DNA of 64,000 nucleotides from an uncultured Psychroserpens sp. (GCF_947503375.1 NZ_CANNDQ010000002.1:459182-523181), one strand, 5' to 3'. Counted from the first letter of the stretch, positions 17,162 to 27,236 are shown. The notes: generated by a model not told the origin, from the letters alone. Made by a program: numbers and translations.

Positions 17162-18040
17162 ATGAAAAGACTAATATTTACGTTTACGCTTATATCGTTA
17201 TTAAATATCAATGCGCAAAGTAAAGTTTTAGAAAGTCTTTCAATGACAAGTAAACTACTGAATACTGAAATAAATTATTCGGTGTATTTGCCTAATGGTT
17301 TTGACGACTCAAAAAACACCTATCCTATTGTATACCTTCTTAATGGATTTACTGGTGATGAAACCGATTGGGTCAAACATGGAGAACTACAAACTGTGGC
17401 AGACCAACTTATTGAAAATGGAAAAGTCCTACCAATGGTTATCGTTATGCCAGATGGTGATGATCGTTTGTATATGAACAAAGATGACAACACCTATCCA
17501 TATGAAGATATGCTTATAACTGAGTTTCTTCCTTTCATAGAAAACAAGTATCGTGTTAAAGACCATAAGAAGTATAGAGGAATAGCTGGATTATCAATGG
17601 GAGGTGCAGGTAGTTTAAGACTAGCATTGAAATATCATGAGCTATTTGGAGTATGCGCTGGATTTAGTGCTGGTATCTCAACTGAAGAAGAAATTATGTC
17701 TGAGTCATCAGATAGCTTCGACTCATATTTTGGACGACTTTCACCATCTATCATTGGCTCTAAAGGCAAAGATAGAATTACTGAAACCTATAAAGACTAT
17801 GATGTGCTTCACTTAGTGAATACTAAAGCTGCTAAACTTTTAAAGACAGTAAAAATATACTTTGATTGTGGTGACGATGATTTTTTAACCGTAGGTAATG
17901 CGCAATTACATATTGATCTAACAAAAAAGGAAATCCCTCATGAATATCGTGTGAGAGACGGTAAGCATACTTGGGAATTTTGGAAAGATTCTTTGCATAA
18001 TGGACTCATATTCATAAGCAATACTATGCTTAATAATTGA
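17162..18040 (+). CDS. Secreted esterase, alpha/beta hydrolase fold
   Basis: 292 residues from the ATG at 17162. The signal peptide MKRLIFTFTLISLLNINAQS is clear. The nucleophile elbow is GLSMGGAGS with Ser145. The oxyanion region is YLLNGFTGDETDW, and the catalytic His is probably in RDGKHTWEFW near the C terminus. The overall pattern resembles the esterase D / carbohydrate esterase 1 group (acetyl-xylan, feruloyl or S-formylglutathione esterases). The substrate cannot be assigned. The next gene begins 7 bases after the stop. Confidence 0.88.
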   Translation: MKRLIFTFTLISLLNINAQSKVLESLSMTSKLLNTEINYSVYLPNGFDDSKNTYPIVYLLNGFTGDETDWVKHGELQTVADQLIENGKVLPMVIVMPDGDDRLYMNKDDNTYPYEDMLITEFLPFIENKYRVKDHKKYRGIAGLSMGGAGSLRLALKYHELFGVCAGFSAGISTEEEIMSESSDSFDSYFGRLSPSIIGSKGKDRITETYKDYDVLHLVNTKAAKLLKTVKIYFDCGDDDFLTVGNAQLHIDLTKKEIPHEYRVRDGKHTWEFWKDSLHNGLIFISNTMLNN

Positions 18041-18047
18041 TATAGCT

Positions 18048-18962
18048 ATGATTACAAAACGAACCAAGTACTACAAATTAATTTCTGAATATTTTCAAGT
18101 TTTTTTAGGAATTGTTTTGGCAAGTATTGGCTTAAAAGCCTTCTTACTACCTAATGGTTTTTTAGATGGAGGCGTTACAGGCGTTTCACTATTAATCAAA
18201 ACTTTTGTAGATGTCAATATTTCTTATTTATTGATTATTTTCAGTATTCCTTTTTTGATTTTGGGTTATTACACAGTTTCAAAGCGCATTATTGTTAAAT
18301 CTATTATTAGTATTTTGGGACTGGCTTTATTTATTCATTTTGAAAATTTTGAAACCATTACAGATGACAAACTATTAATTTCAATTTTTGGTGGTTTATT
18401 TCTAGGCTCAGGAATTGGTATTTCTATTCGGAATGGCTCTGTTCTTGATGGTTCAGAAATTTTAGGTGTGTTCGTCAATGATAGATTTGGTATTAGTATA
18501 GGCAAAGTTATACTCTTGTTTAATGTAATTCTATTTACTATTACAGCATTTTTAATTTCTGTTGAAGTTGCTTTATACTCGATACTTACTTATATCGTTA
18601 CAGCAAAAGTAACTGACTTGGTTATTGAAGGGTTTGAAGATTTTATAGGTGTTACTATTGTTTCAAAAGAATATGAGACAATTAAACTTGCTATCATAAA
18701 AGACCTTGGTGCAGGAATGACCATTTATAAAGGTAAAAAAGGATTTGGTAGTAAAGGCGAAATGCAAGATTTTGATATTATTCACACCATTATAAATCGT
18801 ATTGATATTAAAAAAATCTACAGAATAGTCTCTCGTATTGATGATGAAGCCTTTATTGTTGAGTTTGACGTTAACAGTGTTAAAGGTGGTGTTTTACGAC
18901 GCTATTTAAATAGAAAAAAAGACAAAAAATTAGCTAAAATTATCGCTGAACAAAATCTGTGA
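18048..18962 (+). CDS. YitT-family membrane protein with DUF2179 domain
   Basis: 304 residues with five or six membrane helices in the first two thirds (for example VFLGIVLASIGLKAFLLP, then LLIIFSIPFLILGYY), and the family motif NGFLDGGVTGVSLL. The last third is a soluble DUF2179-type domain ending KIIAEQNL. Proteins of this family are common inner-membrane proteins of unknown transport function. The gene is close behind the esterase gene and probably co-transcribed. It is convergent with the VF530 gene, three bases apart. Confidence 0.9.
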   Translation: MITKRTKYYKLISEYFQVFLGIVLASIGLKAFLLPNGFLDGGVTGVSLLIKTFVDVNISYLLIIFSIPFLILGYYTVSKRIIVKSIISILGLALFIHFENFETITDDKLLISIFGGLFLGSGIGISIRNGSVLDGSEILGVFVNDRFGISIGKVILLFNVILFTITAFLISVEVALYSILTYIVTAKVTDLVIEGFEDFIGVTIVSKEYETIKLAIIKDLGAGMTIYKGKKGFGSKGEMQDFDIIHTIINRIDIKKIYRIVSRIDDEAFIVEFDVNSVKGGVLRRYLNRKKDKKLAKIIAEQNL

Positions 18963-18965
18963 TAT

Positions 18966-19187
18966 TCATCTGTTTTTAAGCATATTTAAATACAACGCTT
19001 CAACCTTTGTTCTTGCCCAAGGTGTTCGTCTTAAAAATTTTAAACTTGATTTCACAGATGGATCATGAGTAAAACATCTAATATTAATTTGGTATGCCAT
19101 ATACTCCCAACCGTAATGAGCTTGCAAATCAGTAATGATTTGTTCTAACTTAATACCATGAAGCGGGTTATTCTTTTGAGTTTCCAT
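18966..19187 (-). CDS. VF530-family DNA-binding protein (DUF2132)
   Basis: A 73-residue protein with the family signature [23 protein letters not shown] and [27 protein letters not shown]530 proteins are small, widespread and thought to bind DNA; their role is unknown. The ATG overlaps the stop of the damaged small gene upstream (TAATG). It is the third member of a leftward group that starts with the DEAD-box helicase gene. Confidence 0.9.
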   Translation of the reverse strand: METQKNNPLHGIKLEQIITDLQAHYGWEYMAYQINIRCFTHDPSVKSSLKFLRRTPWARTKVEALYLNMLKNR

Positions 19188-19402
19188 TACAGCTGTTGAA
19201 TCATTTTCCTAATCTTAACTGCTTTTTTCAAAATGACTCAATTGATGAGTTTCAATCCACCAAGTCGCAACTTCAATTAGCTCCTCTGGATCATCATTAT
19301 TGTTTTTAAAAAAGGCATAAAAAGAAATATTTACTGGTCTGCTTTTTGAGCAATTTTTTTATCACAAACCTCTAGTATTTTATATTTTAAACCAATGGTC
19401 AT
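19187..19402 (-). pseudogene. Frameshifted small gene, DUF6500-like
   Basis: Immediately after the helicase stop (TAAATG) an ATG at 19402 opens a frame that reads MTIGLKYKILEVCDKKIAQK and stops after 23 codons. From about 19334 the next 35 codons continue in another frame with VNISFYAFFKNNNDDPEEL and ATWWIETHQLSHFEK. A second shift at the T run 19223-19228 (plus strand) restores the first frame for KIRKMIQQL and a TAA that overlaps the VF530 start. One lost base and one gained base would restore a single 71-residue protein. From memory this resembles the DUF6500 family. It is either a fresh pseudogene or two sequencing errors. Confidence 0.7.
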
Positions 19403-20662
19403 TTAGTTGCGTCTATCACCACGACGTCTTGTATTATTTCGTTTATTCTGATTCTTACCAGATCGATTAGATTTTGAATGCTGTCGTTGTCTATTCTGAC
19501 CAGGTTTAACAGGTTCAGTTGAAGCATTTGGATCTGGTTCAAAACCTTCAATGATCTCTATCTCAATTTTTTCACCAATTAGTTTTTCTATAGACCTTAA
19601 ATAGCTTGTTTCATCAGCACTAACCAAAGATAATGCTTGTCCGTTGGCTCCAGCTCTACCTGTTCTACCAATTCTGTGTACATAATCTTCAGAAATATTA
19701 GGCAATTCAAAATTTACTACATGTGGTAACAATGGTATGTCTAATCCCCTAGCTGCTATATCTGTTGCAACTAAAACACGTACTTTTCCGCTTTTAAAAC
19801 CAGCCAAAGCTTTGGTTCTTGCACCTTGGCTTTTATTACCATGAATAGCAGCAGCACTTATACCTGCAGAAAGCATTTTTTTTGTTAGTTTATTAGCGCC
19901 ATGTTTTGTTCTAGTAAATACTAAAACTTGTTTCCAATTTCCTTCAGAGATTAATTTAATAATTAAGCCCGTTTTTTTATTCTTAGCAACACGATATACT
20001 TTTTGAGAAATGGCATCAACAGTAGAATTCTCTGGCGTGGCTTCAACTTGTACTGGTTGGTTGAGGATTCCATTAGCTAATTTTCTTATATCTTTAGAAA
20101 AGGTTGCCGAGAACATCAAATTTTGTCGCTTATCTGGCATTAGTTTCATAATGCGTTCAATGTCTCTTAAAAACCCCATATCTAGCATACGATCGGCTTC
20201 ATCTAGTACAAATACCTCTACGCGTTTTATAGACAATAAATTTTGATTATGTAAGTCGAGTAAACGTCCAGGAGTAGCAATTAACACGTCAATACCTCTT
20301 CGTAATGTTGCTACCTGAGGTTTCTGATTAACACCTCCAAAAATGACGGTACTACTAATATTTAAAAACTCGCTGTAATCCTTCACACTTTCATACACTT
20401 GAGCTGCTAACTCTCTTGTTGGCGTTAAAATAAGTGCACGAATGGGTCTAAATTTTTGCTTAGGATTTTCTGATAAATAATGCAGTAAAGGTAAGGTGAA
20501 ACCTGCGGTTTTCCCTGTTCCAGTTTGTGCAGATGCAAGAACATCGCGACCTTCTAAAACTGGAGGAATGGCTTTTTCTTGAATTGGACTTGGTTCTGTA
20601 TATCCTTTTTTACTAATTGCTTTTAGTAAGGCATCAGATAAGCCTAAAGATTGAAATGACAT
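19403..20662 (-). CDS. DEAD-box RNA helicase, RhlE-like
   Basis: 419 residues with the full helicase motif set: Q motif near [13 protein letters not shown], Walker A AQTGTGKT (Lys51), PTRELA, the DEAD box at 154-157, SAT at 185-187, VFTRTK, ARGLDIP and [11 protein letters not shown] basic Arg/Asn/Gln-rich tail of about 40 residues follows, as in RhlE/DeaD proteins, which remodel rRNA or mRNA, often in the cold. Two small genes follow with overlapping or abutting start and stop codons. A -7 box lies 56 bases upstream. Confidence 0.93.
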   Translation of the reverse strand: MSFQSLGLSDALLKAISKKGYTEPSPIQEKAIPPVLEGRDVLASAQTGTGKTAGFTLPLLHYLSENPKQKFRPIRALILTPTRELAAQVYESVKDYSEFLNISSTVIFGGVNQKPQVATLRRGIDVLIATPGRLLDLHNQNLLSIKRVEVFVLDEADRMLDMGFLRDIERIMKLMPDKRQNLMFSATFSKDIRKLANGILNQPVQVEATPENSTVDAISQKVYRVAKNKKTGLIIKLISEGNWKQVLVFTRTKHGANKLTKKMLSAGISAAAIHGNKSQGARTKALAGFKSGKVRVLVATDIAARGLDIPLLPHVVNFELPNISEDYVHRIGRTGRAGANGQALSLVSADETSYLRSIEKLIGEKIEIEIIEGFEPDPNASTEPVKPGQNRQRQHSKSNRSGKNQNKRNNTRRRGDRRN

Positions 20663-20717
20663 ATAAATTAGTTGGCGAATGATCGTCTAACTTATAGTAC
20701 CATTCTTTTATTGATTG

Positions 20718-20725
20718 CAAAGGTA
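20718..20725 (-). promoter_or_regulatory. Putative -7 element for the DEAD-box helicase gene
   Basis: The minus strand reads TACCTTTG, matching TAnnTTTG. It would leave a leader of about 50 bases. No -33 box is obvious. Confidence 0.45.
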
Positions 20726-20783
20726 CAGTTAATTTATTCGACAGTCTATCTTTGCTAGAAAAAGTATGATCGTTTTTTATGAA

Positions 20784-21578
20784 TCATTTCTTTTTAGTCA
20801 TTAGTTTTATAAAAGGATTTGTTTTCAAGTTCTTTAATCCGTGAATACAACTGCTCAAAACTAATACTCCTGCTGTGGCAAAAGCACTTGCAGCCACAAC
20901 AGTTTCAGTTTCATGGTTAGCAATGCCAATGGCTACTAGAGCCCAAGCGCCAACGAGTGCAAATTCACGCATGTTTCGCTTCCAAGTGATGGCAAGATTA
21001 ACGAATGTAGCAACGCAAATCATTAGTACTGTCCAAATTACTGGTGACAAACCAAACCCATTCCAATCTATTTTCACTAAATAAGCAGAAACATTAGCTA
21101 TACTAGCAACAGCTATCCAACCACTATATATAACAAATGGCCACCATAAAAATAAAGTAACCGATATTGGCGCATGCCATAATTCCATGCGATTGTTCCA
21201 AACGATCTTAAGTAATGAGACCAAAACCATAAAAATAAATATACATGACCAACCTGTGTACCCATAAATCCAACTAAAAACCCATAAACTATTAGCTACA
21301 CAAGATAAAATGAACCACCATCCAATCTTTAAAACAAAATCATCATCTCTTACCTTTACAAATAAACTTCTTCCTTGATAGATTATAAAACCTAATAATA
21401 ACAAATAGATTAATCCCCAAATTGCAAAAGCATAACTGGCAGGTGTAAATAACGTCTTTAAACCTCCAGATACTTCACCTATTGTTGTGTTATTCATCAC
21501 ACCAGTATTTGATAAATAATTAATAGTTATCGTTGAACCCAATGCAATTCCATTCCCAATTTGTAAGCTTTTTTTCAT
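20784..21578 (-). CDS. TspO/MBR-like tryptophan-rich membrane protein
   Basis: 264 residues with seven or eight membrane helices and many Trp residues (FAIWGLIYLLL, LWVFSWIYGYTGWSCIF, LWWPFVIYSGWIAVA). The TPASYAFAIWGLIY motif near residue 50 is typical of the long flavobacterial proteins named tryptophan-rich sensory proteins. Classic TspO has five helices and binds porphyrins or sterols; whether these longer relatives do so is unknown. It stands alone, divergent from the acetyltransferase gene. Confidence 0.8.
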   Translation of the reverse strand: MKKSLQIGNGIALGSTITINYLSNTGVMNNTTIGEVSGGLKTLFTPASYAFAIWGLIYLLLLGFIIYQGRSLFVKVRDDDFVLKIGWWFILSCVANSLWVFSWIYGYTGWSCIFIFMVLVSLLKIVWNNRMELWHAPISVTLFLWWPFVIYSGWIAVASIANVSAYLVKIDWNGFGLSPVIWTVLMICVATFVNLAITWKRNMREFALVGAWALVAIGIANHETETVVAASAFATAGVLVLSSCIHGLKNLKTNPFIKLMTKKK

Positions 21579-21659
21579 TATTCTCTATTGATTTTATTTC
21601 TAAAAGATAATATTTCTTTTTTACTAACTTAGTCATATCAATTGTATTAATATCTCAAA

Positions 21660-22505
21660 ATGAATATAAAGACTCTTAATGGTGTTAGTGATACAGAACT
21701 TTTAGAAGTCTTCAATTTAGCATTCTCAGATTATTTTATACCATTGCAATTAACACTAGATCAGTTTCAATCTAAGTTAAAGGCAGATCAAACAAAGCTA
21801 GACCTATCTGTTGGCGCATTCGAAAACGAAAAACTTATTGGTTTTATTTTACATGGAAAAGCCAAGTTGAATTGTAAATCTGTAATTTACAATGGAGCTA
21901 CAGGTGTCATACCTGAAAAAAGAGGGCGTAAACTCACTCAGCGCATGTATGACTTCATCCTACCAATACTGAGAGCTAAAAGCTTTGATCATCTACTCTT
22001 GGAGGTCATTTCCGAAAATCATCCTGCTATAAAATCCTATGAAAATGTAGGCTATTATTCAGAAAGAAGGTTAATCTGTTTCAAAGGAGAACTTTCAATT
22101 GCACCAATCGAGACAATTTTTAATATTCGAGAAATTTCCGACTATAACTGGTCGGTAATGCAATCGTTTTGGGATGTATTACCCTCTTGGCAAAATTCTA
22201 GACAAAGCATCGAGCAGTTAAAAATACAGCATAAACTTATAGGTGCTTACTCTAACAATGAACTTATAGGATATCTGATTTACCACCCAAAAACTAAACG
22301 CATGCAACAACTAGCTGTTTGCAAAGAATATAGAAATAAAGATGTTGCTAAAGCTCTAGTTACCTATTTAAGTGAAAATTATGACAAAAACCTTTCAATT
22401 ATAAACGTTGATGAAACCTCAAAATCGGCAATTAATTTTTTAACTGGTATTGGACTCAAGCCTTTTATTACTCAATTAGAAATGAAATTAAAATTAAAAT
22501 CATGA
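21660..22505 (+). CDS. GNAT-family N-acetyltransferase (two GNAT halves)
   Basis: 281 residues. The first half has the acetyl-CoA motif region GATGVIPEKRGRKLTQRMYDFIL and HLLLEVISENHPAIKSYENVGY. The second half repeats the fold with GYLIYHPKTKRMQQLAVCKEYRNKDVAKALVTYL and INFLTGIGLKPF. Two-domain GNAT proteins often keep activity in only one half. The acceptor is unknown. It overlaps the next gene by four bases (ATGA). Confidence 0.85.
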   Translation: MNIKTLNGVSDTELLEVFNLAFSDYFIPLQLTLDQFQSKLKADQTKLDLSVGAFENEKLIGFILHGKAKLNCKSVIYNGATGVIPEKRGRKLTQRMYDFILPILRAKSFDHLLLEVISENHPAIKSYENVGYYSERRLICFKGELSIAPIETIFNIREISDYNWSVMQSFWDVLPSWQNSRQSIEQLKIQHKLIGAYSNNELIGYLIYHPKTKRMQQLAVCKEYRNKDVAKALVTYLSENYDKNLSIINVDETSKSAINFLTGIGLKPFITQLEMKLKLKS

Positions 22506-23017
22506 AACCTCTTATTTTTCTACTATTTTTTTACTTAGCAATTAATTCAAACGCTCAAAACAAACCAGTTTCAGATACTTTGGCTGTAAATAGTATTGAT
22601 GGTATTCTAACAGAAATGCTAAATATTATTTCTGGTGAAGAAGGAAAAAAGAGAGACTGGGAAGCTTTTAAGAATTTATTTCTTCCTACTGCTACATTTA
22701 CGGTATTCTCAAATGATAAAAACTATGACATCCCAATACAGACAGCAAATCTTGAGGACTTCATTGAGTCGATGAAAGATGTGTATTACGATAGAGGGTT
22801 TGAGGAATACGAATTAGGTAAGGTAGTTGAAGAGTATAATGGATTGGCTAGTGTATTTCAAAGTTTTTATGGTAAAGATTCTGAAGGCACAGAAGAACGA
22901 GGAATTAATAGCTATCATTTGATCAATCATAAAGGCAGATGGTGGATCGCTAATATGGTATGGACCTTTGAATCTGAAGACTATAAAATTCCAGAAAAAT
23001 ACTTACAAAAAAATTAG
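22502..23017 (+). CDS. Secreted NTF2-like protein of unknown function
   Basis: 171 residues with a signal peptide (MKPLIFLLFFYLAINSNAQN). The rest looks like the NTF2/SnoaL cone fold: WEAFKNLFLPTATFTVF early on and GINSYHLINHKGRWWIANMVWTFES near the end, a pattern common in small secreted proteins annotated as nuclear transport factor 2-like. No catalytic residues can be assigned. Translation is probably coupled to the acetyltransferase gene through the ATGA overlap. Confidence 0.75.
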   Translation: MKPLIFLLFFYLAINSNAQNKPVSDTLAVNSIDGILTEMLNIISGEEGKKRDWEAFKNLFLPTATFTVFSNDKNYDIPIQTANLEDFIESMKDVYYDRGFEEYELGKVVEEYNGLASVFQSFYGKDSEGTEERGINSYHLINHKGRWWIANMVWTFESEDYKIPEKYLQKN

Positions 23018-23030
23018 TTTTACCATAACT

Positions 23031-24167
23031 CTAAAGCACCATACACTTACGCAATGTGTCTTCATAAATCTTTTCATATTGAGGAACCACTTGATGGATT
23101 CCAAACTTTTTTGATGCCTCTTTAGCATTCCGTTTAAACGTTGCTAAGCGCTTAGCATCACTTAAAATATGAATGGCGTTCTTAGACATGCTATCAATAT
23201 CGTTTACAGCACTCAAATAACCCGAAACACCACTAATATTTACTTCTGGTATACCTCCTGTATTACTAGAGATAACTGGAACTCCCGAAGCCATAGCTTC
23301 TAATGCAGCTAAACCAAAACTTTCTGTTAATGATGGCAATAAGAATAAATCGCTAAAACATAGGATCTTATCGATCTCATTACTGTTTCCAAAGAAAATA
23401 ACCTTATCACTGATGCCTAATTTGGCACATAAACGCTCAGCAGGTTCTCGTTCTGGTCCTTCACCAACCATCATTAGCTTTGCAGGCATTTCTTTCTGAA
23501 TGTTATAAAACACCTTGATCACATCAGGTATTTGTTTTACTTCTCTAAAGTTACTGATATGCGTGATGATCTTTTCATCTTCTGTAGCCATCATATCACG
23601 CTGGCAATCTGTAAAATTATTTTCATGCTTGCTTAAATCGATAAAATTTGGTACAACCTCAATATCATTTTTAATATTAAAGAGTCGTAATGTATCATCC
23701 TTTAAACTTTGAGATACTGAAGTTACTGCATCTGATTTATTGATACTAAAGGTCACAGCTGGTTTATAAAAAGGATGACTTCCAACAAGCGTAATATCTG
23801 TTCCATGAAGTGTGGTTACAATTGGAACATAAATACCGTCTTCTTGTAACATTTTTTTCGCCATGTAAGCTGCATATGCATGAGGAATAGCATAATGAAC
23901 ATGCAAAATTTCTATGTGATGTAATTTTACCATATCAACTAATTTACTTGACAATGCAAGCTCATAAGGTTGATATAAAAACAATGGATATTCTGGAACA
24001 TTGACCTCGTGGTAATGTACATTATTGCTTAATAACTCTAAGCGCACAGGCTGACTGTAAGTAATAAAGTGAATCTCATGTCCGCGTTTAGACAATTCTA
24101 AACCTAATTCGGTAGCTACAACTCCACTTCCTCCAAATGTTGGATAACATACAATTCCTATTTTCAT
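23031..24167 (-). CDS. bshA: N-acetyl-alpha-D-glucosaminyl L-malate synthase
   Basis: 378-residue GT4 glycosyltransferase catalysing the first step of bacillithiol synthesis, transfer of GlcNAc from UDP-GlcNAc to L-malate. The N terminus GIVCYPTFGGSGVVATELG and the segment HVHYAIPHAYAAYMAKKML are highly characteristic of BshA. The retaining-GT4 signature lies in FGLAALEAMASGVPVISSNTGGIPEV. bshB and bshC are not in the window. It lies 15 bases downstream of the GH3/beta-lactamase gene on the same strand and may be co-transcribed with it. Confidence 0.95.
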   Translation of the reverse strand: MKIGIVCYPTFGGSGVVATELGLELSKRGHEIHFITYSQPVRLELLSNNVHYHEVNVPEYPLFLYQPYELALSSKLVDMVKLHHIEILHVHYAIPHAYAAYMAKKMLQEDGIYVPIVTTLHGTDITLVGSHPFYKPAVTFSINKSDAVTSVSQSLKDDTLRLFNIKNDIEVVPNFIDLSKHENNFTDCQRDMMATEDEKIITHISNFREVKQIPDVIKVFYNIQKEMPAKLMMVGEGPEREPAERLCAKLGISDKVIFFGNSNEIDKILCFSDLFLLPSLTESFGLAALEAMASGVPVISSNTGGIPEVNISGVSGYLSAVNDIDSMSKNAIHILSDAKRLATFKRNAKEASKKFGIHQVVPQYEKIYEDTLRKCMVL

Positions 24168-24182
24168 GATTTATGATATGGT

Positions 24183-27104
24183 TTATTCAATAATAGCATC
24201 ATAGATGGCCTCTTGAATATTTGTTCTTATATTTTCTCTTAGTAGTAAATTCTTTCCTGCTTTTGGATAGGTTCTGTTCGCTAGAAAAATATATACGATT
24301 TCTTCTTCAGGATCTGCCCAAGCATAAGTTCCTGTAAATCCTGAATGACCAAAACTTGTCATTGATAGGCATCCACAAGTTGGACCTTCATCTCCTAATT
24401 GCGGTTTATCAAACCCAATTCCTCGTCTGTTATTACTATCACAATAGTAACATTTATTGAACTTATCTAATGTTTGTGTTTTAAAATAGCGTTTCCCTCC
24501 ATAATATCCCTTTTGTAAATAGAGTTGCATAATCTTAGCAACATCATTAGCATTACTAAAAACACCAGCATGTCCGCCTACACCATTCTGCATTGCAGCT
24601 CCCATATCGTGTACATAGCCTTGTATTTTTTGATGTCTAAAGTAGTCATCAATCTCGGTTGGAATAATATTTAAATCACTAAATTTCACTGAGGGATTAT
24701 AAGTTGTATAATTAGCGCCTAAAGACTGATAAAAATGGTCTTGAACTAGCTCATCTAATGTTTTGTCGTAATACTTCTCAATATATTTTTTTAAGATGTA
24801 ATAAGGCATATCACTATATCGATAGCGCAATCTAGATAACAGATCACTTTCTTTAATTATTTTCTGAATTGAATCTGGATAGTCTTTTCGCAGATACATG
24901 TCTTCAGCAACTTTAATACTAAACTTAGAACTAGATGCTTTTCTATAATACTTAAGGTCTGGTTTTTTGGTCACTGAGTCTAATGTAGCAACATAAAATG
25001 GAATCCAAGGTTTTAGTCTCGCATAATGAGAAAGCATCTGCTTGATTGTTACATCTTTTTTATTTGAAGTGGCATATTCTGGAAGCAGTTTTGACAGTTT
25101 CGTATTTAATGAAATAACTCCCTTTTCGTCCAACTCCATTATCAAAGGTAAAGTAGCCAAAATCTTTGTAAGCGATGCCACGTCGTATACATCTTCAAAT
25201 TTCACTTTTTGCTTTCCATCGTAGGTGTGTTTTCCAAAATTCTTATTATAAATGACTTTTCCTTTTCTTGCAATTAATAATTGTATTCCTGGTGTCATTT
25301 TATTATCTACTGCATAGTTGGCAATAGAATCAACACGTTTGAGCATTTCTGAACTCATTCCAACACGTTCTGGCAAACCATAACTCAGGCTTTGTAAAGC
25401 ATTATAGGTGAATCCAGCACCAAGTTTAAAATATTCGCCAGCCGATACAGGTAACTGACCCACAACTGGAATGGCCCCAAAAATAGCTTGAGCCGATTTT
25501 TGTTGAGCAATTTCACTATTTTGATAACTCATTACTATACCTTCTATATTCTCTATAGAAAGTAAATCGATAAGCGCATAAGGTCTTGTGAAAATATCTA
25601 AAACTACGGTATTAGTCCGAGCTATTTCGTACAACCAAACCAACTCTTTATCGGTGAATTCGAATTTTTCCCAAGGATTAGCATTTGAGCGATGCAAACC
25701 AATGATTACAGTATTGTAATTTTGAAGTTTGGTGATCATTTCATCTAACTTTTCAGCCTTTATCTCATGTACTTTAGTATACTTTTTAAGTTCTTTATAA
25801 AAGGTAGACCCATCATCATCTCCAAATTGAACGTATGCAATTTTTTTAGTTTGTAAATTCCTTAAAGGCAATAGTTCTGATTTGTTCCTAACAACTGTTA
25901 TTGCACTTTCAAGTAACTCTTCGTAAAGCAAATCGTCTTTTATGCGATTGAGGTCTTCGACTAATGTTACTGTACCTATTGGGCTATAATTATTCAATCC
26001 TACTTTATATTTAGCCATCAATATTTTTTTTACTGAATGTGCCAAACGCACTTCAGATATTTCTTTTTTATTGTATGCATCAATAATTTTCTCAATGGCC
26101 TTAGGCACATCTTCTGAAATTAACAGAACGTCATTTCCTGCTTTAAATGCGGCTAAATCAATATCACCAGGTGCACTAAAATTTGAAACGCCTTTCATCT
26201 CTAATGCATCTGTAAAGATTAAACCTTTAAACCCTAACGAATCTTTTAAAATATCGGTTACGATATGTTTTGATAAAGACGAAGGAAATCCGTCTCTGGC
26301 TTCTAGACTTGGCACATTCAAATGCGCAACCATAACACTAGACAAGCCTTCTTTAATTAATCTTCGGTATGGATATAATTCAACAGAATCGATTCGCTTT
26401 TCACTAAAACTTATGGTTGGTAATGTTTTGTGAGAATCTGTTTCTGTATCACCATGGCCAGGAAAATGTTTTGCATTTGCCAAAACACCAGCATCTTGCA
26501 TTCCTTTCATGAATGCAGAAGCCTTAATAGTAACATTATCGCGATCTTCTCCAAACGAGCGATTACCAATAATTGGGTTCTTAGGATTTGTATTTATGTC
26601 TACTACAGGAGCAAAATTAAAATGAACGCCTATACGCTTGCAATGCTCACCTATTTGATAACCAGTTTTTTCTATTAATTTATTCTCTTTGATTGCACCT
26701 AAGGTCATATTCCATGGAAATGCATATGTAGAGTCTAAACGCATACTCAAACCCCATTCTGCATCCATCCCAATTAATAGAGGTGTTTTTGAAATGGCTT
26801 GATATAAATTATTTAGTTTGGCTTGCCTAACTGGTCCTCCACTTGAGAAAATTAAACCTCCAATATGATGTTCATTGATAAGCTTTGCAATAGTATTTTC
26901 ATGAGCTTTAGGTTGGTTTGAAAAGGCTCTAACCATAAACAGTTGACCAACCTTTTCTTCTAAATTCATTGTATTGTATAGGCTATCAACCCATTTTTGT
27001 TGCGCCTCAACATTATCATCTAGCAAAGGGTGTTGAACATCTTGTGCAGATATTGAAGAAAAAGAGAAAAGTAACATTGCAATGAGGGACACTATATATC
27101 GCAT
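24183..27104 (-). CDS. GH3 (NagZ-like) glycosidase fused to a beta-lactamase-like serine hydrolase
   Basis: 973 residues with a signal peptide (to ISAQ at about 21). The first part, about 40-380, is a glycoside hydrolase family 3 domain with the NagZ-type His/Asp dyad in AKHFPGHGDTETDSH and the nucleophile Asp in FTDALEMKGVSN. A GH3 C-terminal-type domain spans roughly 400-590. The last part, about 600-970, is a class C beta-lactamase/DD-peptidase-like domain with Ser644 in SLTK and a YSDM motif near 785. A role in extracytoplasmic peptidoglycan turnover is likely: one half would cleave N-acetylhexosaminides and the other act on peptides or esters. It precedes bshA. Confidence 0.9.
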   Translation of the reverse strand: MRYIVSLIAMLLFSFSSISAQDVQHPLLDDNVEAQQKWVDSLYNTMNLEEKVGQLFMVRAFSNQPKAHENTIAKLINEHHIGGLIFSSGGPVRQAKLNNLYQAISKTPLLIGMDAEWGLSMRLDSTYAFPWNMTLGAIKENKLIEKTGYQIGEHCKRIGVHFNFAPVVDINTNPKNPIIGNRSFGEDRDNVTIKASAFMKGMQDAGVLANAKHFPGHGDTETDSHKTLPTISFSEKRIDSVELYPYRRLIKEGLSSVMVAHLNVPSLEARDGFPSSLSKHIVTDILKDSLGFKGLIFTDALEMKGVSNFSAPGDIDLAAFKAGNDVLLISEDVPKAIEKIIDAYNKKEISEVRLAHSVKKILMAKYKVGLNNYSPIGTVTLVEDLNRIKDDLLYEELLESAITVVRNKSELLPLRNLQTKKIAYVQFGDDDGSTFYKELKKYTKVHEIKAEKLDEMITKLQNYNTVIIGLHRSNANPWEKFEFTDKELVWLYEIARTNTVVLDIFTRPYALIDLLSIENIEGIVMSYQNSEIAQQKSAQAIFGAIPVVGQLPVSAGEYFKLGAGFTYNALQSLSYGLPERVGMSSEMLKRVDSIANYAVDNKMTPGIQLLIARKGKVIYNKNFGKHTYDGKQKVKFEDVYDVASLTKILATLPLIMELDEKGVISLNTKLSKLLPEYATSNKKDVTIKQMLSHYARLKPWIPFYVATLDSVTKKPDLKYYRKASSSKFSIKVAEDMYLRKDYPDSIQKIIKESDLLSRLRYRYSDMPYYILKKYIEKYYDKTLDELVQDHFYQSLGANYTTYNPSVKFSDLNIIPTEIDDYFRHQKIQGYVHDMGAAMQNGVGGHAGVFSNANDVAKIMQLYLQKGYYGGKRYFKTQTLDKFNKCYYCDSNNRRGIGFDKPQLGDEGPTCGCLSMTSFGHSGFTGTYAWADPEEEIVYIFLANRTYPKAGKNLLLRENIRTNIQEAIYDAIIE

Positions 27105-27236
27105 AAAACATTTGGTCTTTAAGGTGTTGTTCTTAAATTAGAACTAAAAACTATGCCAAAATAGTATTTTTAAGAGGAAGTATAAAGACTTTAAGATAGA
27201 TTTATAAAGAAGGTTGTAAACAAATTTTACGAGTTG

